Assembly (NCBI GenBank): GCA_963829355.1
Contig: CAWHHZ010000004.1
Coordinates: 124,001 to 188,000 of the forward strand
Direction of reading: 5' to 3'
DNA: 64,000 nucleotides
Origin: CAWHHZ01 sp963829355
Lineage (GTDB): Bacteria > Acidobacteriota > Thermoanaerobaculia > Gp7-AA8 > JAHWKK01
In this document: positions 43,535-51,563 of the stretch, one piece after another
How the letters are laid out: every line of letters starts with the position of its first letter
Numbering within the stretch: the first letter of the stretch is position 1
Made by a program: the position numbers and the translations under genes
The notes under the pieces: generated by a model
Databases searched by the model: none
What the model was told of the DNA's origin: nothing
Seen by the model: the letters and a program-made list of their open reading frames with translations, nothing else

Positions 43535-45241
43535 TCAGGCGAACACGATTGCGAGTGAGTACCCGACACCGACGAGCGCCTCACCGACGATGAGTCCTGC
43601 CGCAATCGGAACGCCGACATCCTCGGACCACGCGCGGCCGCGCCACTTGTCGCTGGCGAGTCGCAGGATGGTTCCGATGCTGTAGGTGAGGACGATGTTG
43701 AATGGCAGATAGAAGCCGAGTCCGACGAGGACACCCAGGCCGCCGATGCCGCTGGCGGAGAGGAGTGCTCCCAGGCCTGCACCGGAGAGGTACTTGTCCA
43801 TCGGAACGTCACCGCCGAGGATTCCCTGGATGACGCTCGCGAGAGCCTGGCCCTGGGGAGCCGGGAGTTTTTCGGAACCGAGACCGTACGCCTGGTGGAG
43901 AACGACGATGAGCGCCATGATCAGGATCGGTCCCAGCCAGGTGCCGAGCAACTGGGCGATCTGCTGTTTTCGCGGAATTCCCCCGACGAGGTATCCGGCC
44001 TTGAGATCGAGCATGAGATCGGTGGCCTGGGCCATCGCGACGCACATTCCGGCGCCGACGATCACGGCGGCGACCACGGTGCTGCGGTCGTTCATCCCGC
44101 TGGCGACGAAAATCAGGATCGTGATACCGATCAGCGTCATGCCGGAGAGGGGTGACCAGTTGGTTCGGCCGATGCACTCGGAGAGGACGACTCCCGCGAC
44201 CCAGATCCAGAGTGTCGCGAGGAGGGCCATCAGGATGCCGCGTCCGATGCTGATGTCGGGCACCGACAGGTCAGCCGTCACCGCAAACAAAACGAACGCT
44301 GCGGCGATGGCCATGTACAGGTAGCGGATCGGCATCTCGTCTCTCGAGACCGCCGACTTCGTTTTCGCCGCGGACTGCATGCTTCGAATCGCGCTGAGCA
44401 CCAGAGGCAGCGCGAGGACGATTCCGGTCAGTGCACCGCCTACCAGCATGCCGATTCCAGTGGGCCGGAACAGGAGAGTGCGGAGTGCGCCCGGGTCTGT
44501 CGTCGGAAGATTTCCCGTTGCTGCGAGCAGAGGAGCGAGGATCCAGTACGACACGAAACCACCGACGATGAAGAAGAACCCTCCGGCTCCGGCGAGATAC
44601 GCGACTCCGATGGTGAGGAGCGACAGGTACCAGATCCCGTTCATGTAGGGAGGCATCCCGATCAGGGCACCGAAGTCGTAGTTTTCGACGCCACTGGAGA
44701 GCGAGAGGTAATGGACGATGGCGCTGACCAGCGCCCCTCCCAGAAGGAGTTTAGCCTTGTGGATTCCAGCTCCAGGAGCTTTCAGAATGGCAGCCGTCGC
44801 GATCCCGCCGGGATAGGCGAGCCGGTCGAAGTCGATCATCTGTTTTCTGAGCGGGATGATGAACGCGATTCCGAGGATGCCGCCGGCGATCGACGAGAGA
44901 ACGACGAGCGGGTAGCTGAAGTCGGTGTAGCCGAGGATGAAGAGAGCGGGGACCGAGAACATCAGACCCGCCGACGCGCCATTGACCGCGCTGGCGATGG
45001 TCTGATTGATGTTGTTTTCGATGATGCTGTGCCGGCGGAGAACCCCTCGCAGGATGCCGAAACCGAGGATGGCGGCGAGCTCAGATCCTTCGATCGAAAA
45101 TCCGAGTTTGAGACTCAGGTAGCCGATGCTGATCGCGATGAGAGTGCCGATCAGGTATCCGGTGAGAATGCCGGCCCATGTGAACTCGGGGTACGGACCG
45201 TAGCGCGGCTGACGTGAACCAGTTTGCACTGAAGCTTCCAA
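43535..45241 (-). CDS. OPT family oligopeptide transporter
   Basis: A 568-residue transporter with about 14 to 15 membrane helices. It starts at TTG 45241 with AGGAGG at 45247-45252. Family features are FTWAGILTGYLIGTLIAISI, ASAVNGASAGLMFSVPALF and the C-terminal GVPIAAGLIVGEALVGVGYS. OPT proteins import oligopeptides or metal chelates with protons. It heads the operon with the two small membrane-protein genes downstream. Confidence 0.9.
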   Translation of the reverse strand: MEASVQTGSRQPRYGPYPEFTWAGILTGYLIGTLIAISIGYLSLKLGFSIEGSELAAILGFGILRGVLRRHSIIENNINQTIASAVNGASAGLMFSVPALFILGYTDFSYPLVVLSSIAGGILGIAFIIPLRKQMIDFDRLAYPGGIATAAILKAPGAGIHKAKLLLGGALVSAIVHYLSLSSGVENYDFGALIGMPPYMNGIWYLSLLTIGVAYLAGAGGFFFIVGGFVSYWILAPLLAATGNLPTTDPGALRTLLFRPTGIGMLVGGALTGIVLALPLVLSAIRSMQSAAKTKSAVSRDEMPIRYLYMAIAAAFVLFAVTADLSVPDISIGRGILMALLATLWIWVAGVVLSECIGRTNWSPLSGMTLIGITILIFVASGMNDRSTVVAAVIVGAGMCVAMAQATDLMLDLKAGYLVGGIPRKQQIAQLLGTWLGPILIMALIVVLHQAYGLGSEKLPAPQGQALASVIQGILGGDVPMDKYLSGAGLGALLSASGIGGLGVLVGLGFYLPFNIVLTYSIGTILRLASDKWRGRAWSEDVGVPIAAGLIVGEALVGVGYSLAIVFA

Positions 45242-45338
45242 GAGAACCTCCTGCTGGACGATCGGACGAGGTGCAGCGGCCGCTGAATTGTAGTCCGGCC
45301 GGAGGAGATGTACAACGCGTGCCGCCCCCCTCCTTACA

Positions 45339-45623
45339 GCGCCGCGAAGGCGGCGCGAAACAACCTAGCCCAGCGGCGTAAGCCCTGGGGCACTGGTCAT
45401 GCGCAAAACCCAAAAGCCCGCGAAGGCGGGTGTCACACAATCGCCATTGTGGGGGAGTGTCGCCCGCCTTCGCGGGCTCGGGGGGGGCGGCGAGGGCGCC
45501 CGTGTGTCAGGGCTTACGCCCGTGTCCCAGGGCTTACGCCCGTGTCCCAGGGCTTACGCCGCTGGGCTAGGTTGTTTCGGCCCGCCTTCGCGGGCCTGTG
45601 GGGAAGGGCCCGCCTTCGCGGGC
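45339..45623. repeat. Compound palindrome with 20-bp tandem repeats (449-bp gap)
   Basis: A perfect 34-bp inverted repeat at 45356-45389 and 45546-45579 encloses an inner 16-bp inverted repeat (45415-45430 with 45463-45478). Its right arm is part of three tandem 20-bp units CGTGTCCCAGGGCTTACGCC (45501-45560; the first has GTC for CCC). Small hairpins of GCCCGC/GCGGGC type with CTTC or GAAG loops occur at about 45339, 45580 and 45607. There is no ORF of note in the gap from 45242 to 45690. Confidence 0.75.
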
Positions 45624-45640
45624 CTGTAGGCGACAGAAAC

Positions 45641-45672
45641 AAAAAAGGCACGGCCGGAGCCGTGCCTTTTTT
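45641..45672 (-). terminator. Bidirectional intrinsic terminator after the M16 operon
   Basis: AAAAAAGGCACGGC, loop CGGA and the exact complement form a 14-bp stem with A and T runs on both sides. The flanking CAGAAAC/GTTTCTG extends the pairing. It lies 18 bases beyond the M16 stop codon and would terminate that operon. Confidence 0.9.
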
Positions 45673-45690
45673 CGTTTCTGTGCTTCTCTC

Positions 45691-47844
45691 TTATTGCGGC
45701 TTTGCGAAGACCTCCGCTCCGATCGTGGGATTCACGTCGATGGCGTTGATCATCACTGTCGCTGATGGCTCACCGTTCTGCATGACGACGGCCTTGTGCG
45801 GCTGCACGAGACCTTCGACCTTCCTGAAGTCGGAGTAGTTGGTCGTCTCGGTCACGGGGGATCCGGCCATATCGGTCCCGCTCGATTGGGAGCGGACGAT
45901 GTAACCGGTCTTCGGATCGATGAACCAGCGGACTCTCGTGCCGTCTGCGTCGACGTCCAGAACAGAGACCTTCTTGCCGTCGACCATCTCGGTTCCCGCC
46001 GAGGAGAAGACGTAATCTGAGTCGCTGCGGTTCTGAAGGATGAAGATGGGACTCTTCGCCAGACTCTTCAGAAGATCGGCTTTCTGCGAGCCGGGAAGAG
46101 GACGTGACTGTCCGCCCATGAGCATGAATCCGGAGTCGCTGGTGGCGACCATCGTCATCTCGCCCATCGGCGTTTTCATCGTCTGACGGATCGAGCTCGG
46201 GTACGACTCGATCGAGTCGATGCCGAGAGTCATCTCTCCCTGTGGCGTGTTCGCAACCACTTCACCCTCACGGGACACGGCCTTGACCGAATCGACGACT
46301 GCAGCGCCACCGAGACCTCGAAGAGCGAGGTCCATGAGCGAGCGGCCGGTGTCGTCGGTCGAGATCGTCTTCTGCTGCGAAGCTCCCGGCTGCGGGATGG
46401 TGACGTCGATCATCTTGACGTTCCCGAGCTCGGAAAGATCGCCGTCGAAGTCGCCAGGTTTTCCAACGACCAGCACTGCGAGATTGTCGCGGTCGATGTG
46501 CTCGCGCGCCACGCGCTGGACATCTTCCGCGGTCACGGTACGGACGGCCGACTGGAACCGGTCGAGGAAGTCGAGCGGGTAGCCGTAGAACTCGAGACCC
46601 ATCTTTTCGCGGAGGATCTCTTCCTTCGAATCGACATTGAAAATGAACGAGTTCAGGAGGCTCTCCTGCGCCCGAACGACTTCGGTCTCGGTGATCGGAC
46701 CAGCCTGGAGCTTCTCGATCTCGCCGTAGAGTGACTTGATCGCCTGAAGAGTCGAACCGCTCTTCGTGCCCATGGAGATCGAGAACATGCCCGGATGATC
46801 GTAGGCACTTCCGATCCCACCACCGACCGCGTAGGCCAGCCCCTGATCGGAGCGGATCGACGAGAAGAGGCGAGCGGAGAAGCCGCCGCCGAAGATCTCG
46901 TTCATCACACGGATGGCAAAGTAATCGGGATCGCTGCGGAGGACACCCGGCTGAACGACGCGAATGTTGCTCTGCGTGACGTCATTCTTCTCGACCAGGT
47001 AGATACCTGGTTCGACCATGTCGACAGCGACCTCAGGCACGGTGACCGCGGGACCCTTTGGAAGGGAACCGAAGGCCTTGCGCAGCGCCTGTTCCATCGC
47101 TGCGGAGTCGAAATCACCCGTCACACCGATGATCATGTTGTTCGGATGAACCGTCGCGGCATGCCATGCGAGAAGATCTTCGCGTGTCACGGCTGCGACG
47201 GTGTCGTACTCGGGGATGCGTGCGTACGGAGACAGGTCTCCGTAGACGAGTTTGTCTGCTTCGCGGTCAGCGATTCCCCAAGGATCGTCGTTACGTCTGG
47301 CGATGCCCGTTGCCATTTGCTTTTTCGCGAGCTCGATCTTTTCTTCGCGGAAAGCGGGATTCTCGATGAGGTCGACCACGATCGGAAATACCGCGTCGAA
47401 GTCTCCTGCGAGCGTGTCCCAGCTCAGGGCCGTCGAGTCGACATCGGCGGAGGTCTCCACCATTGCGGCGCGGGCTTCGAGAAACTCGTCGAGCTCATCG
47501 CCCGTGCGCGATTCCGTTCCGCCGGTGCGCCAGGCCTGCCCGTAGATGCCGGTGAGGCCACGTTTTGCTTCCGGCTCGTCACGCGAGCCTCCGCGGATGA
47601 TGACGCTTCCGCGCATCAGCGGCAGCTCGTGGTCTTCCTGAAGAAAGATCACGAGTCCGTTGTCGAGCTCGATCCGCTTTGGCTGCTGGATATCGAAGTC
47701 GCGGAGTGCGGGTGTCTCGATGTCCTGCCAGCTCGCAGGCACGTCAGTTCTGGCAGTTGTCGCGCCCTGGTTCGTGTCGCTCGTGGCGCAGCCTGAGATG
47801 AGAAGCAGGAGTAGTACAAAGAGGGGACTGAGTCGTTTCATCAC
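45691..47844 (-). CDS. M16 peptidase-like lipoprotein lacking the zinc motif
   Basis: A 717-residue protein with a lipobox ending at Cys19 (LLLISGC). It has two M16 domains, and where the active partner has HxxEH it reads GLTGIYGQAWRTGG (Gly99, Gly102, Gln103), so zinc cannot be bound. The R/Y-type substrate motif region is retained further on (IRSDQGLAYAVGGGIGS). A C-terminal domain of about 200 residues looks like an outer-membrane lipoprotein-sorting beta domain (VSVLDVDADGTRVRWFIDPK). It overlaps the upstream active M16 gene by four bases. Known M16 systems pair active and inactive chains into a peptidase chamber. Confidence 0.88.
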   Translation of the reverse strand: MMKRLSPLFVLLLLLISGCATSDTNQGATTARTDVPASWQDIETPALRDFDIQQPKRIELDNGLVIFLQEDHELPLMRGSVIIRGGSRDEPEAKRGLTGIYGQAWRTGGTESRTGDELDEFLEARAAMVETSADVDSTALSWDTLAGDFDAVFPIVVDLIENPAFREEKIELAKKQMATGIARRNDDPWGIADREADKLVYGDLSPYARIPEYDTVAAVTREDLLAWHAATVHPNNMIIGVTGDFDSAAMEQALRKAFGSLPKGPAVTVPEVAVDMVEPGIYLVEKNDVTQSNIRVVQPGVLRSDPDYFAIRVMNEIFGGGFSARLFSSIRSDQGLAYAVGGGIGSAYDHPGMFSISMGTKSGSTLQAIKSLYGEIEKLQAGPITETEVVRAQESLLNSFIFNVDSKEEILREKMGLEFYGYPLDFLDRFQSAVRTVTAEDVQRVAREHIDRDNLAVLVVGKPGDFDGDLSELGNVKMIDVTIPQPGASQQKTISTDDTGRSLMDLALRGLGGAAVVDSVKAVSREGEVVANTPQGEMTLGIDSIESYPSSIRQTMKTPMGEMTMVATSDSGFMLMGGQSRPLPGSQKADLLKSLAKSPIFILQNRSDSDYVFSSAGTEMVDGKKVSVLDVDADGTRVRWFIDPKTGYIVRSQSSGTDMAGSPVTETTNYSDFRKVEGLVQPHKAVVMQNGEPSATVMINAIDVNPTIGAEVFAKPQ

Positions 47845-49370
47845 TGTTGACCTCCCTCAGCGATCGCTCCGGCCATTTGAGTCGATTTGATCATTCCCGT
47901 CGTGCGGTTCTTTGCCACGAATGTCTCGTTGGCGACTCGCATCACGTCGTCTGCCGTCACCGCGTCGATCTTGTCGACCTCGCGGAACAGCTCGCGCCAG
48001 TCGCCGTAGCGTGCCTGGTATGTCCCGAACTGAAGCGCCAGACCCTGGTTGCTGCGGAGCTGACGAAGCAGGTCGGCCTTCGCTCTGGTCTTCACCATTT
48101 CGAGCTCGGCGTCGGTGACTTTTTCAGCCTTCAACAGCTCGATCTCTTCACGGATCGCGGACTGCATCTCCTCCGGGGTCTTCCCGGGGATCGGAACCGC
48201 ATAGAAGGCGAACAGGTTCGCATATTTGTCGCCGGGGAAGTCATTGAAGCCTGCTGCAACCGCGGCGATCTGCTTGTTCTGGACCAGGGACCGGTACAGT
48301 CTGGAGGTCCGGCCATTCGACATGATGTCGGCGATGGCATTGTAGACCGCAGAGTCCGGGTGATCGCTTGCCGGCTTGTGATAGCCCTCGATGTAGAAAG
48401 GCTGTGAATCCTCGACAATGACGACGTTACGCTCGGCGAACTGAGGCGGCTCCACGGTGCGGAATGGTGCGGGCTCGGGAGAGCTCGGCAGACGGCCGAA
48501 GTACTTCTCGACGACCGGCCACACCTCGTCCGGGTTGAGATCCCCGACGAGGGTTACGACCATGTTCGACGGCACGTAGTACTTGTCGAAGAACTCCTTC
48601 GCGTCCGTGGCGCTGAATGTGGTGAGATCGGAGGGCCAGCCGACCACGGGGCGACCGTACGGATGAGCCGTGAATGCCGTCGCGAGGAACTGCTCGACGA
48701 GACGACCGATCGGGTTCGACTCGGTCCGCATCCGGCGCTCTTCCATGACCACGTCGCGCTCCTTGTAGAACTCGCGCATGACCGGTTTCCGGAAGCGTTC
48801 CGATTCGAGATACGCCCAGAGCTCGAGACGATTTGCCGGGAACGAGTAGAAGTAGCCCGTTTCGTCATAGTTGGTGAACGCGTTGAGTCCGACGCCGCCG
48901 ACGCGGTCGATGATCTCGCCGAACTCGTTGCTCGTCACGTAGGAGTTGGCCTTGTCCATCGCGGAACGCCACTCCTTCTCGAGCCGCTCGATCTCGGCCG
49001 GATCGACACCGGCCGGGTCTCGACGTGCGCGGTCATAGGCCATGTAGGTCTCTTCGACCCGCTGGAGCGCTGCCTTTTCGGCGGTGTAGTCGGTGGTGCC
49101 AATCGTGTCGGTTCCCTTGAACGCCATGTGCTCGAACATGTGCGCCAGGCCCGTGATCCCCATCGTCTCTCTGTCGGCACCCGTGTTGACGTGCGTGAAG
49201 AAAGAGAAGACGGGGGCTTCGTGGCGTTCGACCACGATCACCGTCAATCCGTTGTCGAGCGTCCTCATGGTGGTGCGGCCCTCGAACGACGCGACGTCCT
49301 GGGCAAGGACGCTCGTCGCAGCGAAGAGCATGAGGAAGCCGACAGCAGATCTTGCAATGAAACTTCGCAT
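47841..49370 (-). CDS. M16 family zinc peptidase (active subunit)
   Basis: A 509-residue protein. ATG 49370 is chosen for the AGGAGGA just upstream and the signal peptide (SAVGFLMLFAATSVLAQ). The inverted zinc motif HMFEH (His77, Glu80, His81) in GLAHMFEHMAFKGT is complete, and the distal glutamate lies in KERDVVMEERRM. A second M16 domain follows. It is secreted to the periplasm and probably works with the lipid-anchored inactive partner translated from the overlapping gene. Confidence 0.92.
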   Translation of the reverse strand: MRSFIARSAVGFLMLFAATSVLAQDVASFEGRTTMRTLDNGLTVIVVERHEAPVFSFFTHVNTGADRETMGITGLAHMFEHMAFKGTDTIGTTDYTAEKAALQRVEETYMAYDRARRDPAGVDPAEIERLEKEWRSAMDKANSYVTSNEFGEIIDRVGGVGLNAFTNYDETGYFYSFPANRLELWAYLESERFRKPVMREFYKERDVVMEERRMRTESNPIGRLVEQFLATAFTAHPYGRPVVGWPSDLTTFSATDAKEFFDKYYVPSNMVVTLVGDLNPDEVWPVVEKYFGRLPSSPEPAPFRTVEPPQFAERNVVIVEDSQPFYIEGYHKPASDHPDSAVYNAIADIMSNGRTSRLYRSLVQNKQIAAVAAGFNDFPGDKYANLFAFYAVPIPGKTPEEMQSAIREEIELLKAEKVTDAELEMVKTRAKADLLRQLRSNQGLALQFGTYQARYGDWRELFREVDKIDAVTADDVMRVANETFVAKNRTTGMIKSTQMAGAIAEGGQQ

Positions 49371-49530
49371 GGATCCTCCTGTCAGTAAGGTTGTTTGAAG
49401 CGACAGCCGTCGAAAGGGAGTCCGGAGATCAACGGTGGATTCCGTCTTCGACAGCAAAGGTATCTGATTCTATACCGCGAGCTGGGATAGTCTCCAGTCG
49501 GCAGCGCTTGTGCTCTGCGGGAGCCACGGC

Positions 49531-51003
49531 ATGAAATTCAGGAAGGAACAGATCGCCCTCGACCCCTGGACCATCCGGGAGTACCGGGGCGGCGAGGGGT
49601 CGCCCGTCGTTCTCGTCCATGGTCTCAGCGGATCGTTCGAGTGGTGGGCGCGAAACCGGGAAGTCCTCGCGCAGAGGCATCTGGTGCTCGGGCTCGATCT
49701 GCTCGGTTTCGGCTCGCAGCGGCATTTCACAGGATCGCCCCTTCCGCTCGACTTCGAGGAATCGGTCGCCCTGCTTCGCCGGTGGATCGAGGTGCGGGTG
49801 GGAGAACCGGTTCATCTGGTGGGACACTCGATGGGGGGGCAGCTCGCGATCCATCTCGCTGCGACCCATCCCGACCTCGTCCGCTCGCTCGTTCTCGTCT
49901 CCGCCTCCGGAATCCCGGTCGATCTGCGACCCGGCCCGCACCTGAGTGCGATGTTTCATCCTCCCGGGACTCTCCTGAGCTTTCTTCCCATCCTCGCCTG
50001 GGATCTTTTTCGTGCGGGTCCCACGTCGGTCGGACTGGCTCTCTCGCGGATTCTCCGGGATGACGTGACGCCACTCCTGAACCGGCTTTCCATGCCGACG
50101 CTCCTGATCTGGGGCGAAAACGATCCGTTGATTCCTCTCCGGTACGCGTACGAGCTCAACGACGCCATTCCAGAGTCCAGGCTCGAGGTTCTCTCACCCG
50201 CGGGACACATCCCGATGTGGGACCGGCCGGCCGCGTTCAATGACCTCGTGCTCGATCACGTCGCGGCCGTGGAGCAGGGACGTGTCCAGGCGGGAGATGG
50301 AGATCGCGGCTTCAACTGGGGGGTGCGCGGTTGCGACGACGGCCTCTGCTATCGTGAGAACGGTGGTCGCAGGGAAGTCGTTCTGATCCATGGGTTCGGG
50401 ATGAGAACTCAGTATTTCCGACCGCTCGCCGAAACACTCGACCGGCGGGGTCTCGACGCGATCGCCCCCGATCTTCCCGGGATCGGCCACAGCCTGCGCA
50501 CTTCAACGCGGAGCCTCGATGAGTGCGTCGAGAATGTCATCCGGTGGGCGGAGACGTGCGGGCTGCAGGAACGTGTCTGGATTGGACACTCGACTGGGGC
50601 TCAGATCGTCGAACGGGTCATGAGCAGGCGTCCCGATCTGGTGGGAAAGGCCGGCTTCGTCTCGCCAGTGTGGAATCGGGAGCGCCTCTCACCTCTCTGG
50701 TTGATCGAAGGGATCGTTCGGGATGCGCCGAAGGATTCTCCGCATCTCCTGATCCTGGCGTTGCAGTCTTACTGGGAGGCAGGATTTCTCCGGCTTCTCC
50801 GGTCATTCTTCTGGTACACCGAGGATGCCTCACGGATCGAGAAACTGCCGGAGAGGTCAGTGATCGTCTACGGTGAGAGCGATCCGATGATCCACCGGGA
50901 CTTCGTGGAGACGATGGGGGTGCCGGTTCACGTGGTGCCCGGAGCGCACGGCGTCGTCTTTTCTCATCCGGACGAGGTGCTGGACGCGGTGATCCTGCTC
51001 TGA
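49531..51003 (+). CDS. Tandem alpha/beta hydrolase fusion
   Basis: A 490-residue protein made of two complete alpha/beta hydrolase domains. Domain 1 (about 1-255): SPVVLVHGLSGSFEWW oxyanion loop, nucleophile Ser100 in LVGHSMGGQ, His226 in PAGHIPMWDRP. Domain 2 (about 275-490): REVVLIHGFGMRTQYF, Ser354 in IGHSTGAQ, His473 in PGAHGVVFSHP. Both triads look intact. A GTG at 49510 is an alternative start. Substrate unknown. Divergent from the M16 operon; about 160 bases separate the starts. Confidence 0.85.
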   Translation: MKFRKEQIALDPWTIREYRGGEGSPVVLVHGLSGSFEWWARNREVLAQRHLVLGLDLLGFGSQRHFTGSPLPLDFEESVALLRRWIEVRVGEPVHLVGHSMGGQLAIHLAATHPDLVRSLVLVSASGIPVDLRPGPHLSAMFHPPGTLLSFLPILAWDLFRAGPTSVGLALSRILRDDVTPLLNRLSMPTLLIWGENDPLIPLRYAYELNDAIPESRLEVLSPAGHIPMWDRPAAFNDLVLDHVAAVEQGRVQAGDGDRGFNWGVRGCDDGLCYRENGGRREVVLIHGFGMRTQYFRPLAETLDRRGLDAIAPDLPGIGHSLRTSTRSLDECVENVIRWAETCGLQERVWIGHSTGAQIVERVMSRRPDLVGKAGFVSPVWNRERLSPLWLIEGIVRDAPKDSPHLLILALQSYWEAGFLRLLRSFFWYTEDASRIEKLPERSVIVYGESDPMIHRDFVETMGVPVHVVPGAHGVVFSHPDEVLDAVILL

Positions 51004-51026
51004 AACTTCTTGATCCGGTCCCCTTC

Positions 51027-51389
51027 TGTCATTCCGATGGAGCGGCCTCATCGCGACTGAGGAATCTCGGCGGCGGACTGAATCACCACCCGCCCAGGTT
51101 CCTCCTCGCTTCGCTTCAGACTGTGTGAAAAACCGATCGGCTTCGCGACCGTCTTTTTTGGAGTGCTGAGCTCGCCGAAGGACGAGCTCAGCTTTACATC
51201 ACGCCGCCTTACGGGCTGCGGCGGGTTGCAAGCTGCAGTGGAAATTTCCTGACTGGTCCCGATTGCGGCCTCGATGGTGGTTGCCACGGGATCCAAAGCG
51301 GGGCTCGTCCTCCGGCGAGCACCGCACTCCAAAGTCACAGCCTCGATTCACGAGGCGTTTTCACACAGTCTCGCTCGTCGGAATGACAG
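51027..51389. repeat. Family A palindrome interrupted by an insertion (560-bp gap)
   Basis: The left half of a family A repeat (TGTCATTCCGATGGAGCGGC at 51027, GACTGAGGAATCT, then CCTCGCTTCGCTT) is separated from its right end (GTCGGAATGACA at 51377-51388) by the 254-bp element at 51118-51371. The rest of the gap up to 51563 is occupied by the amidohydrolase remnant. No intact gene. Confidence 0.6.
51118..51371. mobile_element. MITE-like element with AGACTGTGTGAAAA ends
   Basis: A 254-bp non-coding segment bounded by 14-bp perfect inverted repeats (AGACTGTGTGAAAA at 51118-51131, complement at 51358-51371). Inside, a second inverted pair occurs: TGGAGTGC-starting arms near 51157-51192 and 51298-51333, roughly 80% complementary. 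The left arm carries a 10-bp hairpin of its own (GCTGAGCTCG with its complement). It splits a family A palindrome, which dates it as a later insertion. No clear target duplication is seen. Confidence 0.6.
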
Positions 51390-51409
51390 CGCAGTTGATC
51401 CTCTCCCGG

Positions 51410-51545
51410 TCAGTTGCTGCCGCTCTCTACGATTTCTCCGTCGATGATGACGCCTGTCACGTGCGAGGTGTACTCGAATGGGTCGCCGTCGAACATCACG
51501 ACGTCGGCGTCTTTGCCTACTTCCAGGGATCCGATGCGGTCGTCA
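51410..51545 (-). pseudogene. Remnant of an amidohydrolase gene 3' end
   Basis: About 135 bp match the last 45 codons of the amidohydrolase gene at 55824-57044 (close to 88-90% identity by eye), including the stop codon and the peptide SLEVGKDADVVMFDGDPFEY in the intact copy. Homology ends near 51545, and the 740-residue VWFA gene stops at 51564. It is in the same orientation as the complete gene 4.4 kb away, so the two VWFA genes lie between direct repeats. Confidence 0.75.
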
Positions 51546-51563
51546 CACTCCCGAAGCACAATT

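Noticed and set aside
46795..47796. 333-residue plus-strand ORF
   Set aside because: It is antisense to the M16-like lipoprotein gene, whose domains, lipobox and overlap with the partner are clear. The antisense product has no recognisable motifs.
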